This document shows positions 33,622-43,059 of a stretch of DNA of 64,000 nt, in pieces (the first letter of the stretch is position 1; every line of letters starts with the position of its first letter). The DNA is from Namhaeicola litoreus (GTDB taxonomy: Bacteria; Bacteroidota; Bacteroidia; Flavobacteriales; Flavobacteriaceae). The notes under the pieces were generated by a model that saw only the letters and a list, made by a program, of their open reading frames with translations, was not told the DNA's origin and did not search any database. The position numbers and the translations under genes were made by a program. Location of the stretch: NCBI RefSeq assembly GCF_042679565.1, contig NZ_JBHTMY010000001.1, forward strand, positions 1 through 64,000, read 5' to 3'.

Positions 33622-36186
33622 TTATTTTGGCATTTCAATGATTGACCCAAACATGATGGCATTCGTAAACAATTTATTCGTACCATACCAAATTCCTCTA
33701 AAATTAGGGTTATCTGCAAACATAACAACCCTTCCTTTGCCAATGTTACTCACAATTATAGAGGCAGATTTTTCCATCAATGCTAAGTTCTCCGGTGTAA
33801 TAAATCCGTCGATATGAGGATCATCGGTATATCTTGCCACCGTTGAAAAATTGTTTTTGCTCGGATTCAACCAAACGGTGTTATTTTTATACACAGGTAG
33901 TGTTCTTTCCGAATAACCGAATCCAATAGGATGAGTAATATCTAAATCCACTTCAAAAATAGCTCCTCCAATGTTATTCCGGCCAATGAAGCCGTCAGAC
34001 AAACCATAATCAACCCTTTGCACGGTGGTGTCTTTTGACTTTTCAACCAATGTTTCATCTACTAATTTATTCTTGATGATCCATGTATTAGCTGTTCTTG
34101 TTGTAATTAAGGTATTTCCTATGCCTACCCAGTTTTTCAATTTTTCTATTTCCGCACTACCAAAAACATTATAACTACCCGAAACCATCACAATGGCATT
34201 GTATCTATTCAGATCAGCTCTATCAAAGTCTGAGACATCTATTTTTACCAAGGGCATTTTCAATCGCTGTTCCATGAGATGCCATACTTCACCTGCCTCA
34301 TAAGGCGATATCCCCTCACCCACCAATAACATCACTTCAGGCTTTTTCACAGTCATTAAGCTTCTGCTGCCCAAGCCATTACCATCAACAGTCATACCCG
34401 TTTGAATCGGGTAAACTTGCACATCAAAATCATTACTCCCATCTAGCAAAAATTCATATAGTTCATCAGAAGTTATTTTTTGATCCTGTACAGAAAGCAT
34501 GATAGATCCGCGACCAAATGAATGATTTTTACCTTCAACTACTGTTGTAAGAGGTTTTGAAGTTGTTTTAGCTATTAGCCCTTTGTCCTGCAAAAAATAT
34601 AAAAAGGATGGTGCATTATAATCTGCATAATCTATTAAATAGGCATAATTCGACTTTTGCAAAGTTCTGTTTTTCTTTTCCAAAAATTCTTTGGTGATCT
34701 CATTACCCAGATTCGGTAATTTATTTAATTGTGCATGTGGTAAATTAAAGGCGTTGACCAAAGACCAAGCCGAAGTATCGTAATATACACTGTCTCGATA
34801 CTTTTCGAAAGTCTCAAATAGTGATTGAACCATATAATATTGCTGCTGTTTTACCGGAACAATATAGCTCATGTCTTTTTTAAATGTTCTTTTATCAATG
34901 TCTAGATCCTTCTCCGCTTGATATACCTTGATTTTATGCGTGAGCAAAACTTCTAAGAAAGCCTTGTTCCTATTTGTGTCATAAGGATCTCCAAAAACAT
35001 AGGCTTTAACTTTACTTTTTGATGCCTTATCAATTGCTTCTTGAAAAAATCTGCTCTGATAATCATAAAGCGTTTGCTTATTCTCAACTGCAGCTTTTAA
35101 GGTTGAGAAACTCGAGATGAATTGATTTCTAATAGCGAAAGCAAAAGTAATCTCACCTGTTGGTGTTTCTTGTAAATGGCCTCTGGCACTCGCCTGCTCA
35201 AATAGCAAAGCCAAAGATCCTTGTAAATCACCATAGGTAGAGCCATAACCCGGATAAGTAGAGTCATACACCTCCGCTGTAAAATATAATGATCCTATTT
35301 GATCTAGATCAGCTGCAAATTGTTTGGCAAAAAGGTTGTTGAGCGTGGTATAATTCTCTTTCGGTGTAATTGGAACAAGTGAAGCAGATTGGTTTTTTGG
35401 CTCGAAAAAATAAGTGCTGTTTGTTCCCATTTCATGAAAATCAGTGACCACATTGGGATACCACTCATGATACCATTTCAATTTTGCCTTACTTTCAGGA
35501 TGCACCGCCAAAAGTAAATCTCTATTCAGATCAAACCAATAATGATTGGTTCTTCCATTAGGCCAACCCTCATTATGCTCAATATCATTTTTATCTGCAA
35601 TAAAGGGCTGTCCTCTACGTGAATTTACCCATTGCGTATGCCTGTCGCGCCCATCAGGATTAATGGTTGGATCTAAAAAAACCACTGTTTCCGACAGTAT
35701 TTCATCTACTTTTGGATGACTTGAAGCCGCCAATGTATATGCCGTAAGCATGGCGGCCTCAGTACTGCTCGGTTCATTTCCATGAACATTATATCCCAAA
35801 TTAACTATCAGCGGGAGATCGGTAAAAGACGAAACTTTCTTATCAGGATCTACAACTTCCAAATGTACTCTTTTGATCTCTTCTAAGCGATCGTGATTAG
35901 ATTTGTTTGTAATAATAGCCATGACCAACTTGCGCTGCTCATGGGTTCTTCCATATTCGAAGACTGTGACTCTATCAGACATACTTGCCAATTTTTCTAA
36001 ATAAGAAACAACAAGATCATGACGTGTGTGATACTCACCAATTGGGTATCCCAAATATTCTTCAGGGCTTGGAATTTTACTATCAAATGGACTATATTCT
36101 TTGAAAAAATAATCCTGTGCTATTCCTTGAAAAGGGAGAAAAATAAAAAAGAGAAAGCAGAATCTATATGGTATTTTTTTTAACAT
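33622..36186 (-). CDS. Secreted M14-family zinc carboxypeptidase
   Basis: An 854-residue exported peptidase. The signal peptide ends near GIAQ (24). The M14 zinc ligands are His135 and Glu138 in NVHGNEPS, and His251 in VTDFHEMG. The substrate-binding region with INPDGRDRH lies near 175-183. The large C-terminal part (about 400-854) contains a glutamine-amidotransferase-like fold seen in this subfamily. The substrate is unknown. It is transcribed alone, convergent with the symporter. Confidence 0.88.
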   Translation of the reverse strand: MLKKIPYRFCFLFFIFLPFQGIAQDYFFKEYSPFDSKIPSPEEYLGYPIGEYHTRHDLVVSYLEKLASMSDRVTVFEYGRTHEQRKLVMAIITNKSNHDRLEEIKRVHLEVVDPDKKVSSFTDLPLIVNLGYNVHGNEPSSTEAAMLTAYTLAASSHPKVDEILSETVVFLDPTINPDGRDRHTQWVNSRRGQPFIADKNDIEHNEGWPNGRTNHYWFDLNRDLLLAVHPESKAKLKWYHEWYPNVVTDFHEMGTNSTYFFEPKNQSASLVPITPKENYTTLNNLFAKQFAADLDQIGSLYFTAEVYDSTYPGYGSTYGDLQGSLALLFEQASARGHLQETPTGEITFAFAIRNQFISSFSTLKAAVENKQTLYDYQSRFFQEAIDKASKSKVKAYVFGDPYDTNRNKAFLEVLLTHKIKVYQAEKDLDIDKRTFKKDMSYIVPVKQQQYYMVQSLFETFEKYRDSVYYDTSAWSLVNAFNLPHAQLNKLPNLGNEITKEFLEKKNRTLQKSNYAYLIDYADYNAPSFLYFLQDKGLIAKTTSKPLTTVVEGKNHSFGRGSIMLSVQDQKITSDELYEFLLDGSNDFDVQVYPIQTGMTVDGNGLGSRSLMTVKKPEVMLLVGEGISPYEAGEVWHLMEQRLKMPLVKIDVSDFDRADLNRYNAIVMVSGSYNVFGSAEIEKLKNWVGIGNTLITTRTANTWIIKNKLVDETLVEKSKDTTVQRVDYGLSDGFIGRNNIGGAIFEVDLDITHPIGFGYSERTLPVYKNNTVWLNPSKNNFSTVARYTDDPHIDGFITPENLALMEKSASIIVSNIGKGRVVMFADNPNFRGIWYGTNKLFTNAIMFGSIIEMPK

Positions 36187-36279
36187 ATGAGGTGTACATT
36201 TTGTGTAGTCAGCTAAAATAGAAAAATTAATTCATTAAGATAATAATCCTAATTTTGTCTTAAACAAAAGATTATAAAA

Positions 36280-37239
36280 ATGAAAGTTTTGCTTCTCGAT
36301 ACTAATCACGAAAGAATTAAGGAAGGACTTACTCAATTGAATTTTGAGTTTGATGAAGATTACCATTCCACAAAACAAGAAATTGAAGACAGGATTCACT
36401 TGTACGATGGGATCGTGATTCGCAGCAGATTTAAAATAGATCAATCTTTTTTAGAGAAAGCCAAAAACCTAAAATTTATCGGACGTGTTGGTGCCGGACT
36501 TGAAAATATTGATTTGAACTATGCAGAACAACAAAACATTCATCTTATCGCTGCGCCGGAGGGAAACAGGAATGCGGTTGGAGAACAGGCACTTGGAATG
36601 ATTTTAGCTCTTTTTAACCGGCTTTGTATCGTAAATAGAGAAGTGCGCGAAGGTATTTGGCTCAGAGAAGAAAATCGAGGTATAGAATTAGAGGGGAAAA
36701 CAGTTGGCATTATCGGCTACGGGAATATGGGTAAGGCATTTGCCAAAAAATTAAAAGGATTTGACTGTGAAGTGATTTTTTATGATATACTCCCAAATTT
36801 GGAAGATCAAAATGCAAAAAAGGTAAGTTTAGTGGAGTTGATGGAGCGCACTGATATTTTAAGTTTGCACACACCTCAAACAGAACTCACTAAAAAAATG
36901 GTCAATAAAAACTTTATCGAAAGTTTTTCTAAATCCTTTTATTTGATCAACACAGCCAGAGGTTCTGCCGTAGTTACTGAAGACCTCGTAGAAGGTTTAA
37001 AATCCGGAAAAGTTCTAGGTGCCTGTTTGGATGTATTGGAATACGAAAAAAGCTCTTTTGAAAACATGTTTTCAGAAAAAAATGGTTTGCCCGCTCCCTT
37101 TCAATTTTTGATAGAATCCGACAAGGTTTTATTAAGTCCGCATATTGCAGGTTGGACTCATGAGTCGAAGTACAAGTTGGCTGATGTGATTATAAAAAAA
37201 CTTGAATATTGGCTTAACAATTCTCTACAAAATAATTGA
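36280..37239 (+). CDS. D-2-hydroxyacid dehydrogenase (SerA-like)
   Basis: A 319-residue NAD-dependent dehydrogenase. The nucleotide-binding motif is GIIGYGNMGKAFAKKL. The catalytic residues are the Arg in INTARGSAVV and the His in LSPHIAGWTHES, with the usual Glu between them. It lacks the C-terminal regulatory domain of full SerA, so the substrate could be phosphoglycerate, hydroxypyruvate or another hydroxyacid. The last 26 bases overlap the 3' end of the convergent CBS gene. Confidence 0.85.
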   Translation: MKVLLLDTNHERIKEGLTQLNFEFDEDYHSTKQEIEDRIHLYDGIVIRSRFKIDQSFLEKAKNLKFIGRVGAGLENIDLNYAEQQNIHLIAAPEGNRNAVGEQALGMILALFNRLCIVNREVREGIWLREENRGIELEGKTVGIIGYGNMGKAFAKKLKGFDCEVIFYDILPNLEDQNAKKVSLVELMERTDILSLHTPQTELTKKMVNKNFIESFSKSFYLINTARGSAVVTEDLVEGLKSGKVLGACLDVLEYEKSSFENMFSEKNGLPAPFQFLIESDKVLLSPHIAGWTHESKYKLADVIIKKLEYWLNNSLQNN

Positions 37240-37630
37240 GTAAATCTGTTGTAGTAACAATCCCCACCAAATGTTCATCATCAACAATAGGCAAAGAATG
37301 AAACTTTTTATTGGCCAATAATTTTGCTACTTCGTATATAGGCGTATCAGAAGAGACTGTTACCAAATTTTTGATCATCAAATCTTCAATGCTCATCATA
37401 TTATATATAGCTGTATCTACTGTACCTTCTTCATTATAAGCATCAATAAAACTGATCCGAAGAATATCAGAAAGACTGATCATTCCCATCAATCTTTTTC
37501 CATTTACCACAGGGATATGGCGAATGTTATTTTTCTTCAACCTTTTCTCTGCTGTATATAAAGTATTTGACAAATTTAATGTGATTACATCTGTTGTCAT
37601 TATTTTGCCGATAGGTTCCTCTTTTTTCAT
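37214..37630 (-). CDS. Two-CBS-domain protein
   Basis: A 138-residue protein made of two CBS domains (about 8-65 and 78-136), seen in IGKIMTTDVITLNL and RHIPVVNGKRLMGMISLSDIL, then DLMIKNLVTVS and FHSLPIVDDEHLVGIVTTTDLL. CBS pairs bind adenine nucleotides and act as energy sensors. It has no enzyme domain. It overlaps the 3' end of the convergent dehydrogenase gene by 26 bases. Confidence 0.85.
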   Translation of the reverse strand: MKKEEPIGKIMTTDVITLNLSNTLYTAEKRLKKNNIRHIPVVNGKRLMGMISLSDILRISFIDAYNEEGTVDTAIYNMMSIEDLMIKNLVTVSSDTPIYEVAKLLANKKFHSLPIVDDEHLVGIVTTTDLLNYFVENC

Positions 37631-37694
37631 AAGATCAGTATTAATGATATAAAGTTCATTAAATAAATAGACTTAAAAAATGATTAAAGTCAAT

Positions 37695-38564
37695 CTATTC
37701 AGAAGACTTTTCGGGTTCTTCCTGGGCAACCTGAATTAAATGTATTCCTTCTTCATCTAAACGGATCAATTTGTTTTTAAACAAATTCCCCACTGCCTTT
37801 TTAAAGGCCTTTTTACTGAGATGAAATGCGCTATAAATTAATTCAGGGCTTGTTTTATCATGATAGGGTAAAAACCCATCTTCCTCATTTAATTTAGTCA
37901 AAATAATTTGGGCATGAGGCTCAATCGATTTTTTATAACCTTGTGGATGTAAACTGATATCTAATTTATTCTCTGAGCGAATTTTCTTTACATAACCAGT
38001 AAGTTTATCACCCACTTTGATTTCGCCAAAAATTTCATTTTCAAAAATAAGGCCTTTATGAAGGTGATTTACAATCACTGAATATCCTAAATCCGATTTG
38101 TGCATCACCAATAATTCTACTTGATCCCCTTCTTCTACTGTTAAATTCTCATTATTCAAGTATTTCTCGATTTTATTACTTCCAATAAGCCTATCCGTTT
38201 CTTTATCAAGGTCCATATATATGATATACCACCTACCCACTTCCAGTTTTTGTCTTTGTTCTTTAAACGGAACGAGCAGATTCTTTACCATGCCCCAATC
38301 CACAAATGCACCAAAACTAGAAACTGCCGTCACTTTCAAAAACCCAAATTGGTGTAATAAAAGATAGGGCTCAAGGTTAGTAGCTATCTTTTTACCATCG
38401 TGGTCTCTGTAAACAAATACCGTTAAAACATCTCCTAAACTATATTCTTCCGGACAGTATTTACTGGGAAGCAAGACATCTTCGCCCTCTTCATCGCCCA
38501 AAAAAAGACCAACCGTGGTCATTCTTAAAATACTTAAATCATTGTATTGCCCAATTGAAATCAT
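37695..38564 (-). CDS. cvfB: S1-type RNA-binding protein CvfB
   Basis: A 289-residue protein with three S1/OB domains and a winged-helix end (SKKAFKKAVGNLFKNKLIRL), the CvfB/YitL architecture. CvfB affects virulence gene expression and RNA turnover in Firmicutes. The frame extends to 38585, but the ATG at 38564 (MISIGQYNDLSILR) fits the family and the longer start would lie inside the promoter. It is not linked in function to its neighbours. Confidence 0.85.
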   Translation of the reverse strand: MISIGQYNDLSILRMTTVGLFLGDEEGEDVLLPSKYCPEEYSLGDVLTVFVYRDHDGKKIATNLEPYLLLHQFGFLKVTAVSSFGAFVDWGMVKNLLVPFKEQRQKLEVGRWYIIYMDLDKETDRLIGSNKIEKYLNNENLTVEEGDQVELLVMHKSDLGYSVIVNHLHKGLIFENEIFGEIKVGDKLTGYVKKIRSENKLDISLHPQGYKKSIEPHAQIILTKLNEEDGFLPYHDKTSPELIYSAFHLSKKAFKKAVGNLFKNKLIRLDEEGIHLIQVAQEEPEKSSE

Positions 38565-38582
38565 GAAAATGCTTTTATACTG

Positions 38583-38590
38583 CAAAGTTA
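38583..38590 (-). promoter_or_regulatory. cvfB promoter (-7 element)
   Basis: On the minus strand TAACTTTG matches the consensus and is followed by CAGTATAAAAG and the ATG at 38564. It overlaps the upstream alternative ATG at 38585, which supports the shorter start. Confidence 0.5.
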
Positions 38591-38644
38591 CTCTTTTTTA
38601 ATGGCAGTATCGAAGTTGGTTTGTTGAGACGAAGTTTAATTTCA

Positions 38645-38677
38645 AAAAAAATCCGAAATCTATAACAGATTTCGGAT
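38645..38677 (-). terminator. Terminator after the GH94 gene
   Basis: ATCCGAAATCT and AGATTTCGGAT form a perfect 11-pair stem with loop ATAAC. On the minus strand it is followed by seven T. It lies 10 bases after the GH94 stop. Confidence 0.9.
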
Positions 38678-38686
38678 CATGTCTTA

Positions 38687-41122
38687 CTAGCCCATCATGA
38701 CTTCTATTTGGTAATCTCCGGGAGGTAAAACAGGGATTTTATTTCCTTTCATCTGCTTTCCATTGACAGTAAGAGATTTTACCCCTTTACTTACCTTATT
38801 CGGATTCTGAATATCGATATACAAATTAGCTCCTCTAAATTTTCTTTTTACCTTATAGCCTTTCCATTCATTCGGGATACAAGGATTTATTTCCAATCCA
38901 TCATAGTCAGGGTTAATTCCTAAGATATATTGAACCACCGCATAAAAATTCCAGGCAGCAGTTCCTGAGAGCCAAGAGTTTTTCCCTTCACCCGGTTTAT
39001 ACGCATCTTTTCCTGCAATCATTTGGCAATAAACATAGGGCTCGACTTTATGGAGTTCTTGAATATCTTGCAAGTATGAAGGACATATTTTACTGTAATA
39101 ATCCCAGGCTTCATTTCCTCTTCCCAATTTCGTTTCTGCAATCATAATCCACGGGTTATTATGACAAAAGATACCGGCATTTTCTTTATAACCTTTGGGA
39201 TAGGTCGAAATTTCGCCATATTCTATGACATATTTTGTAAATGCTGGATTATTTAAAACGATACCATAGGGTGTATCTAGGTGTTTTTTAACAGCGTCTA
39301 AGGATTTTTTAACCATTCCTTCTTCCATGCCGATCTCCGCCATAGCACACCAGCCTTGCGATTCTATAAAGATCTTTCCTTCATCATTTTCATTCGAACC
39401 CACCTTTTTACCAAAATAATCATAGGCACGCAAGTACCATTCTCCATCCCAACCTTTTGTCCTAACTACTTGTTTCATCTTGTCAACCTCTTTTAGAGCA
39501 CGATTAGCTTCAGCAGTTTTACCCAAAACCCTACAGAGTTCTGCGTAGTCCGTTCCATACATTACAAATAGGCCGGCGATCATCACAGATTCGGCCTTAC
39601 TGCCATCCGTCTTATTTTCTGTCGTTTGAAAAGATTCATTGGGATCGTTAGAAAAACAATTCAAATTCAAACAATCGTTCCAATCTGCTCTTCCTATAAG
39701 AGGCAAGCCATTGGGTCCTAAATTATTGATGACATGATCAAAAGAAATAGTGAGGTGATCAAATAGACTTTTGGCTAAACTCATGTCATTATCAAAGGGA
39801 ACCATTTCATCTAAAATGGAAAAATCGCCGCTTTCTTTAATGTAAGAAACTACGCCTAAAATTAACCACATGGGGTCGTCATTAAAACCTCCCCCAATGG
39901 CATTATTTCCCCTTTTTGTAAGAGGTTGATATTGGTGATAACAACCGCCATCTGGGAATTGTGTCGATGCAATATCAATAATTCTTTCTCTAGCTCTTTC
40001 AGGGATTTGATGGACAAAGCCGATCAAATCCTGATTGGAATCTCTGAAACCCATTCCTCTTCCAATACCCACTTCGAAAAAAGAAGCAGATCGAGACATG
40101 TTGAAAGTAACCATACATTGGTATTGATTCCAGATATTCACCATACGGTTCAATCGATCATCTTCATGCTCTATATTGATAATGCTCAATAGATTCGTCC
40201 AATAAGTGTCTAACTCAGCCAATGCCTGATCTACCTTATCTACTGTATCGAATTTAGCAATCAATGATTTCGCTTTGGATTTATTGATTATACCATAACT
40301 TTCCCATTTATCGTCTTGTTCATTCTCAACATATCCTAAAATAAAAATCAGGTCCTTTTCTTCCCCTGGTTTTAATGTAATTTCTTTGTAATGAGAGGCG
40401 ATTGGCGACCAACCATGGGCTTCCGAATTTCTGCTTTTACCTTCTGTCACAACTTGAGGGTTACTAAATTCATTATACAAGCCCATAAAAGATTCCCGAT
40501 CTGTATCAAAACCATCAATGGTGTCGTTTAAATGGTAAAAGGCAAAATGATTTCTTCGTTCCTTGTATTCCGTTTTATGGTATAGTGTAGCACCGTCTAT
40601 TTCTACTTCTCCTGTAGATAAATTTCTTTGTAAATTATTCTGATCATCTTCTGCATTCCACAAACACCATTCTGTAAAGGAAAATAGTTTAAAAGTTTTG
40701 GTTTGTTTACTTAAATTGGTCAATTTCATTTTTTGGATTTCGGCCCAATTTCCTAAAGGAATGAAAAAAGTTATCTCTGCCGCTATTCCGTTCTTTTCTC
40801 CCCTAATTTTCGTGTAACTCAAACCATGCCTACATTCATACTTATCCAATTCCGTCTTTACTGGCTTCCAACCTGGCGACCAAATTGTTCCACCATCATT
40901 GATATAAAAATAACGCCCTCCATTATCCATAGGAACATTGTTATATCTGTATCTATTCAATCGCCTAAATTTGGCATCTTTATAAAAGGCGTATCCACCT
41001 GCTGTATTTGAAATCAGACCAAAAAAATCTTCATTACCTAAATAATTGATCCATGGAAAAGGAGTAGCGGGGTTGGTAATGACGTATTCTTTATTTTTAT
41101 CATCGAAAAAACCGTATTGCAT
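38687..41122 (-). CDS. Cellobiose phosphorylase-type enzyme (GH94)
   Basis: An 811-residue enzyme without signal peptide, so cytoplasmic. It splits a beta-linked disaccharide with phosphate to glucose 1-phosphate and glucose. The N-terminal beta-sandwich begins MQYGFFDDKNKEYVI; the helical barrel has the catalytic Asp in GRADWNDCLNL and the substrate region GRGMGFRDSNQDL. The whole matches cellobiose phosphorylases, which are about this length. Laminaribiose is another possible substrate, given the glucan locus nearby. It has its own terminator. The upstream gap (41123-41323) has no clear promoter. Confidence 0.88.
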   Translation of the reverse strand: MQYGFFDDKNKEYVITNPATPFPWINYLGNEDFFGLISNTAGGYAFYKDAKFRRLNRYRYNNVPMDNGGRYFYINDGGTIWSPGWKPVKTELDKYECRHGLSYTKIRGEKNGIAAEITFFIPLGNWAEIQKMKLTNLSKQTKTFKLFSFTEWCLWNAEDDQNNLQRNLSTGEVEIDGATLYHKTEYKERRNHFAFYHLNDTIDGFDTDRESFMGLYNEFSNPQVVTEGKSRNSEAHGWSPIASHYKEITLKPGEEKDLIFILGYVENEQDDKWESYGIINKSKAKSLIAKFDTVDKVDQALAELDTYWTNLLSIINIEHEDDRLNRMVNIWNQYQCMVTFNMSRSASFFEVGIGRGMGFRDSNQDLIGFVHQIPERARERIIDIASTQFPDGGCYHQYQPLTKRGNNAIGGGFNDDPMWLILGVVSYIKESGDFSILDEMVPFDNDMSLAKSLFDHLTISFDHVINNLGPNGLPLIGRADWNDCLNLNCFSNDPNESFQTTENKTDGSKAESVMIAGLFVMYGTDYAELCRVLGKTAEANRALKEVDKMKQVVRTKGWDGEWYLRAYDYFGKKVGSNENDEGKIFIESQGWCAMAEIGMEEGMVKKSLDAVKKHLDTPYGIVLNNPAFTKYVIEYGEISTYPKGYKENAGIFCHNNPWIMIAETKLGRGNEAWDYYSKICPSYLQDIQELHKVEPYVYCQMIAGKDAYKPGEGKNSWLSGTAAWNFYAVVQYILGINPDYDGLEINPCIPNEWKGYKVKRKFRGANLYIDIQNPNKVSKGVKSLTVNGKQMKGNKIPVLPPGDYQIEVMMG

Positions 41123-41323
41123 ATTTTTAAAATTTTTGAAGACATGTATGATAACATCTATATTTTGAAGATTTTAAATTAAACCATATGATGTTTAAAC
41201 AAAGTAATTGATTATTTCAATAACCTAATCATACCTAAGTAGTGTTTGGAATTTTTGGATAAAGAAATGATGAAATCCTACAAAGAGAAAAAACATACCT
41301 TAGATAAACCTATTTCAAAAGGC

Positions 41324-42466
41324 TTAATTTTCTATTTTTCCATAGATTTTTGCAATACAATTTCCATTCAGAAATTGCTGGGTATCGAGCTCACTTTGTA
41401 AAATGGGTCCACGCTTATTTTCTTTTAAAAGCCACATCGCAGATTCAACCATGGGCGCGGCTGTTGTCGTTTGAATCGCTCTTAATTTTGCTTTACCTAC
41501 TTTTTGCGGTTTAATTATTTTGGCAAATTCTTTTCTTCTTAGTACTCCTTTTTCATCATTGCCCTGAACTGCGGCAAAGACCACGACCTGGTCTTCTTCC
41601 AAATGCGGAATTACACTTTCCATTTTCTTCTGCAAATCAGCAATCTTATCATTGGACTTAAATGTCTTTAATTGTTCTTCTACCCATTGATAGTGTCCTG
41701 GAAAACGGAGTGTTTTATAATCTATGTTTTCTACTTTATCTTTTAATGCTTCTGGTAAATCTGCAGCTCCCCCTGATGTTAAATCTTCTTCATAGAGAAG
41801 TCCGTGAATCAGAATTCTTTTTCTTTCAGATAATGATGGTCTATTTACCACCTCATGATTACGCACCACAATCGCATCTTTGATGTACTCCGTGGCAACA
41901 CCAACCGGACTCCAAGTAAAACCATAAAAATAAGGTGCCATGGCATGCTCTGTTAATGCACCTACTTTCATTTCTAAATGGATAGCTTTTTCAACCTTAA
42001 ACTCTTCGCAAAAAGATTTATATAAATGATGAGCAAGAACATTGATGTAACCTGGTGCTAAGCCTGATTGCAGTACAAAAGCAGTTGATGCATCTTTGGC
42101 TATTTCTTTGATTTGCTCTGTTTCTTGGACATACTCTGTTAAATTGACATAATGCAGTTGATGATTTTTAGCTAACAAAGCCATTTTAGGTGCCAAAGAA
42201 CCAGGAAGACAATCCAATAAAACTTGCCCTTTATCCAGAATTTCCTTCATTCGTTGATCTGGCTCTGTTAATAATGTAAAGGGCTCAATTTGGACATCTT
42301 TTGTACTGTTTGTTTTTATCCATTCTGCAACGAGTTTTGCCTTAGAGAATGTCCTGTTTCCCAAATAAAGTACTAATCTTTTTTCAGACCATTCTGCTAA
42401 CAATAATCCTACGGCTTCTGCAATACCGCCAGCTCCAGCAATTACGATATGGTTTGCTTCTTTCAT
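41324..42466 (-). CDS. Saccharopine dehydrogenase-like NAD(P)-binding protein
   Basis: A 380-residue protein with an N-terminal Rossmann motif (IVIAGAGGIAEAVGLLLAEW) and a saccharopine-reductase-like body. The lysine pathway partners are absent, so the true reaction is unknown. It begins an apparent minus-strand run with the CIA30 gene 27 bases upstream in transcription order (42494). Confidence 0.7.
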   Translation of the reverse strand: MKEANHIVIAGAGGIAEAVGLLLAEWSEKRLVLYLGNRTFSKAKLVAEWIKTNSTKDVQIEPFTLLTEPDQRMKEILDKGQVLLDCLPGSLAPKMALLAKNHQLHYVNLTEYVQETEQIKEIAKDASTAFVLQSGLAPGYINVLAHHLYKSFCEEFKVEKAIHLEMKVGALTEHAMAPYFYGFTWSPVGVATEYIKDAIVVRNHEVVNRPSLSERKRILIHGLLYEEDLTSGGAADLPEALKDKVENIDYKTLRFPGHYQWVEEQLKTFKSNDKIADLQKKMESVIPHLEEDQVVVFAAVQGNDEKGVLRRKEFAKIIKPQKVGKAKLRAIQTTTAAPMVESAMWLLKENKRGPILQSELDTQQFLNGNCIAKIYGKIEN

Positions 42467-42493
42467 CTTAAACTGAGTTTAAATGGTGAAATA

Positions 42494-43021
42494 CTATTGA
42501 AGTATAATTTTATCTATGGATAAAGAAAACTCCTCACCCACTTTGTTTCCTATTAAAAATGCTATTTCTTCAATCTGTGACTGGTCAAAATTGGGTTTGT
42601 CTAAGCGCCTACCTCGAAAAGCAGGATACATTTTTGATAAAGGAATTTCGATCTGCTCCCAATCACCGCTTGTTTCAAAATATAACACATAAGAATAATA
42701 ATCACCCCTTCTGGCCTTTACTCTGAACTGATATTTTTTTCCATCTCCTTTTAAAAAAAGTATAATTTTTTGATTATTACTTACCGAAGCTTTAGCTAAG
42801 CTTCCTCTAACAGAGGAAAATCCTCCATTATTTTCTGTAGAAACACGGCCACTAAAAACAGCATTTCCCTTCACATCCAATTTAAAATTGCCAGAAGATA
42901 CCCCACCCATGACCACATCATCCACGACTTGCCAATTCTTTAAATCCGCATTTGAATGGAAATCACATAAAACTATAGACGACTGTATCATAATAAATAA
43001 TATTAATTTGTAGTAAAGCAT
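42494..43021 (-). CDS. CIA30 (NDUFAF1-like) family protein
   Basis: A 175-residue protein of the CIA30 family, beta-sandwich fold. Signature stretches are NWQVVDDVVMGGVSSG, GGFSSVRGS and FLIGNKVGEEFSLSIDKI. In mitochondria the homologue helps build complex I; bacterial members are of unknown function and probably bind carbohydrate-like ligands. The N-terminus is hydrophobic (YYKLILFIMIQSSIVL), so it is probably exported. It is close to the saccharopine-dehydrogenase-like gene on the same strand. Confidence 0.8.
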   Translation of the reverse strand: MLYYKLILFIMIQSSIVLCDFHSNADLKNWQVVDDVVMGGVSSGNFKLDVKGNAVFSGRVSTENNGGFSSVRGSLAKASVSNNQKIILFLKGDGKKYQFRVKARRGDYYSYVLYFETSGDWEQIEIPLSKMYPAFRGRRLDKPNFDQSQIEEIAFLIGNKVGEEFSLSIDKIILQ

Positions 43022-43059
43022 AGTACACTAATTCTATCATAGAAACTTAAAGCAAGTTC

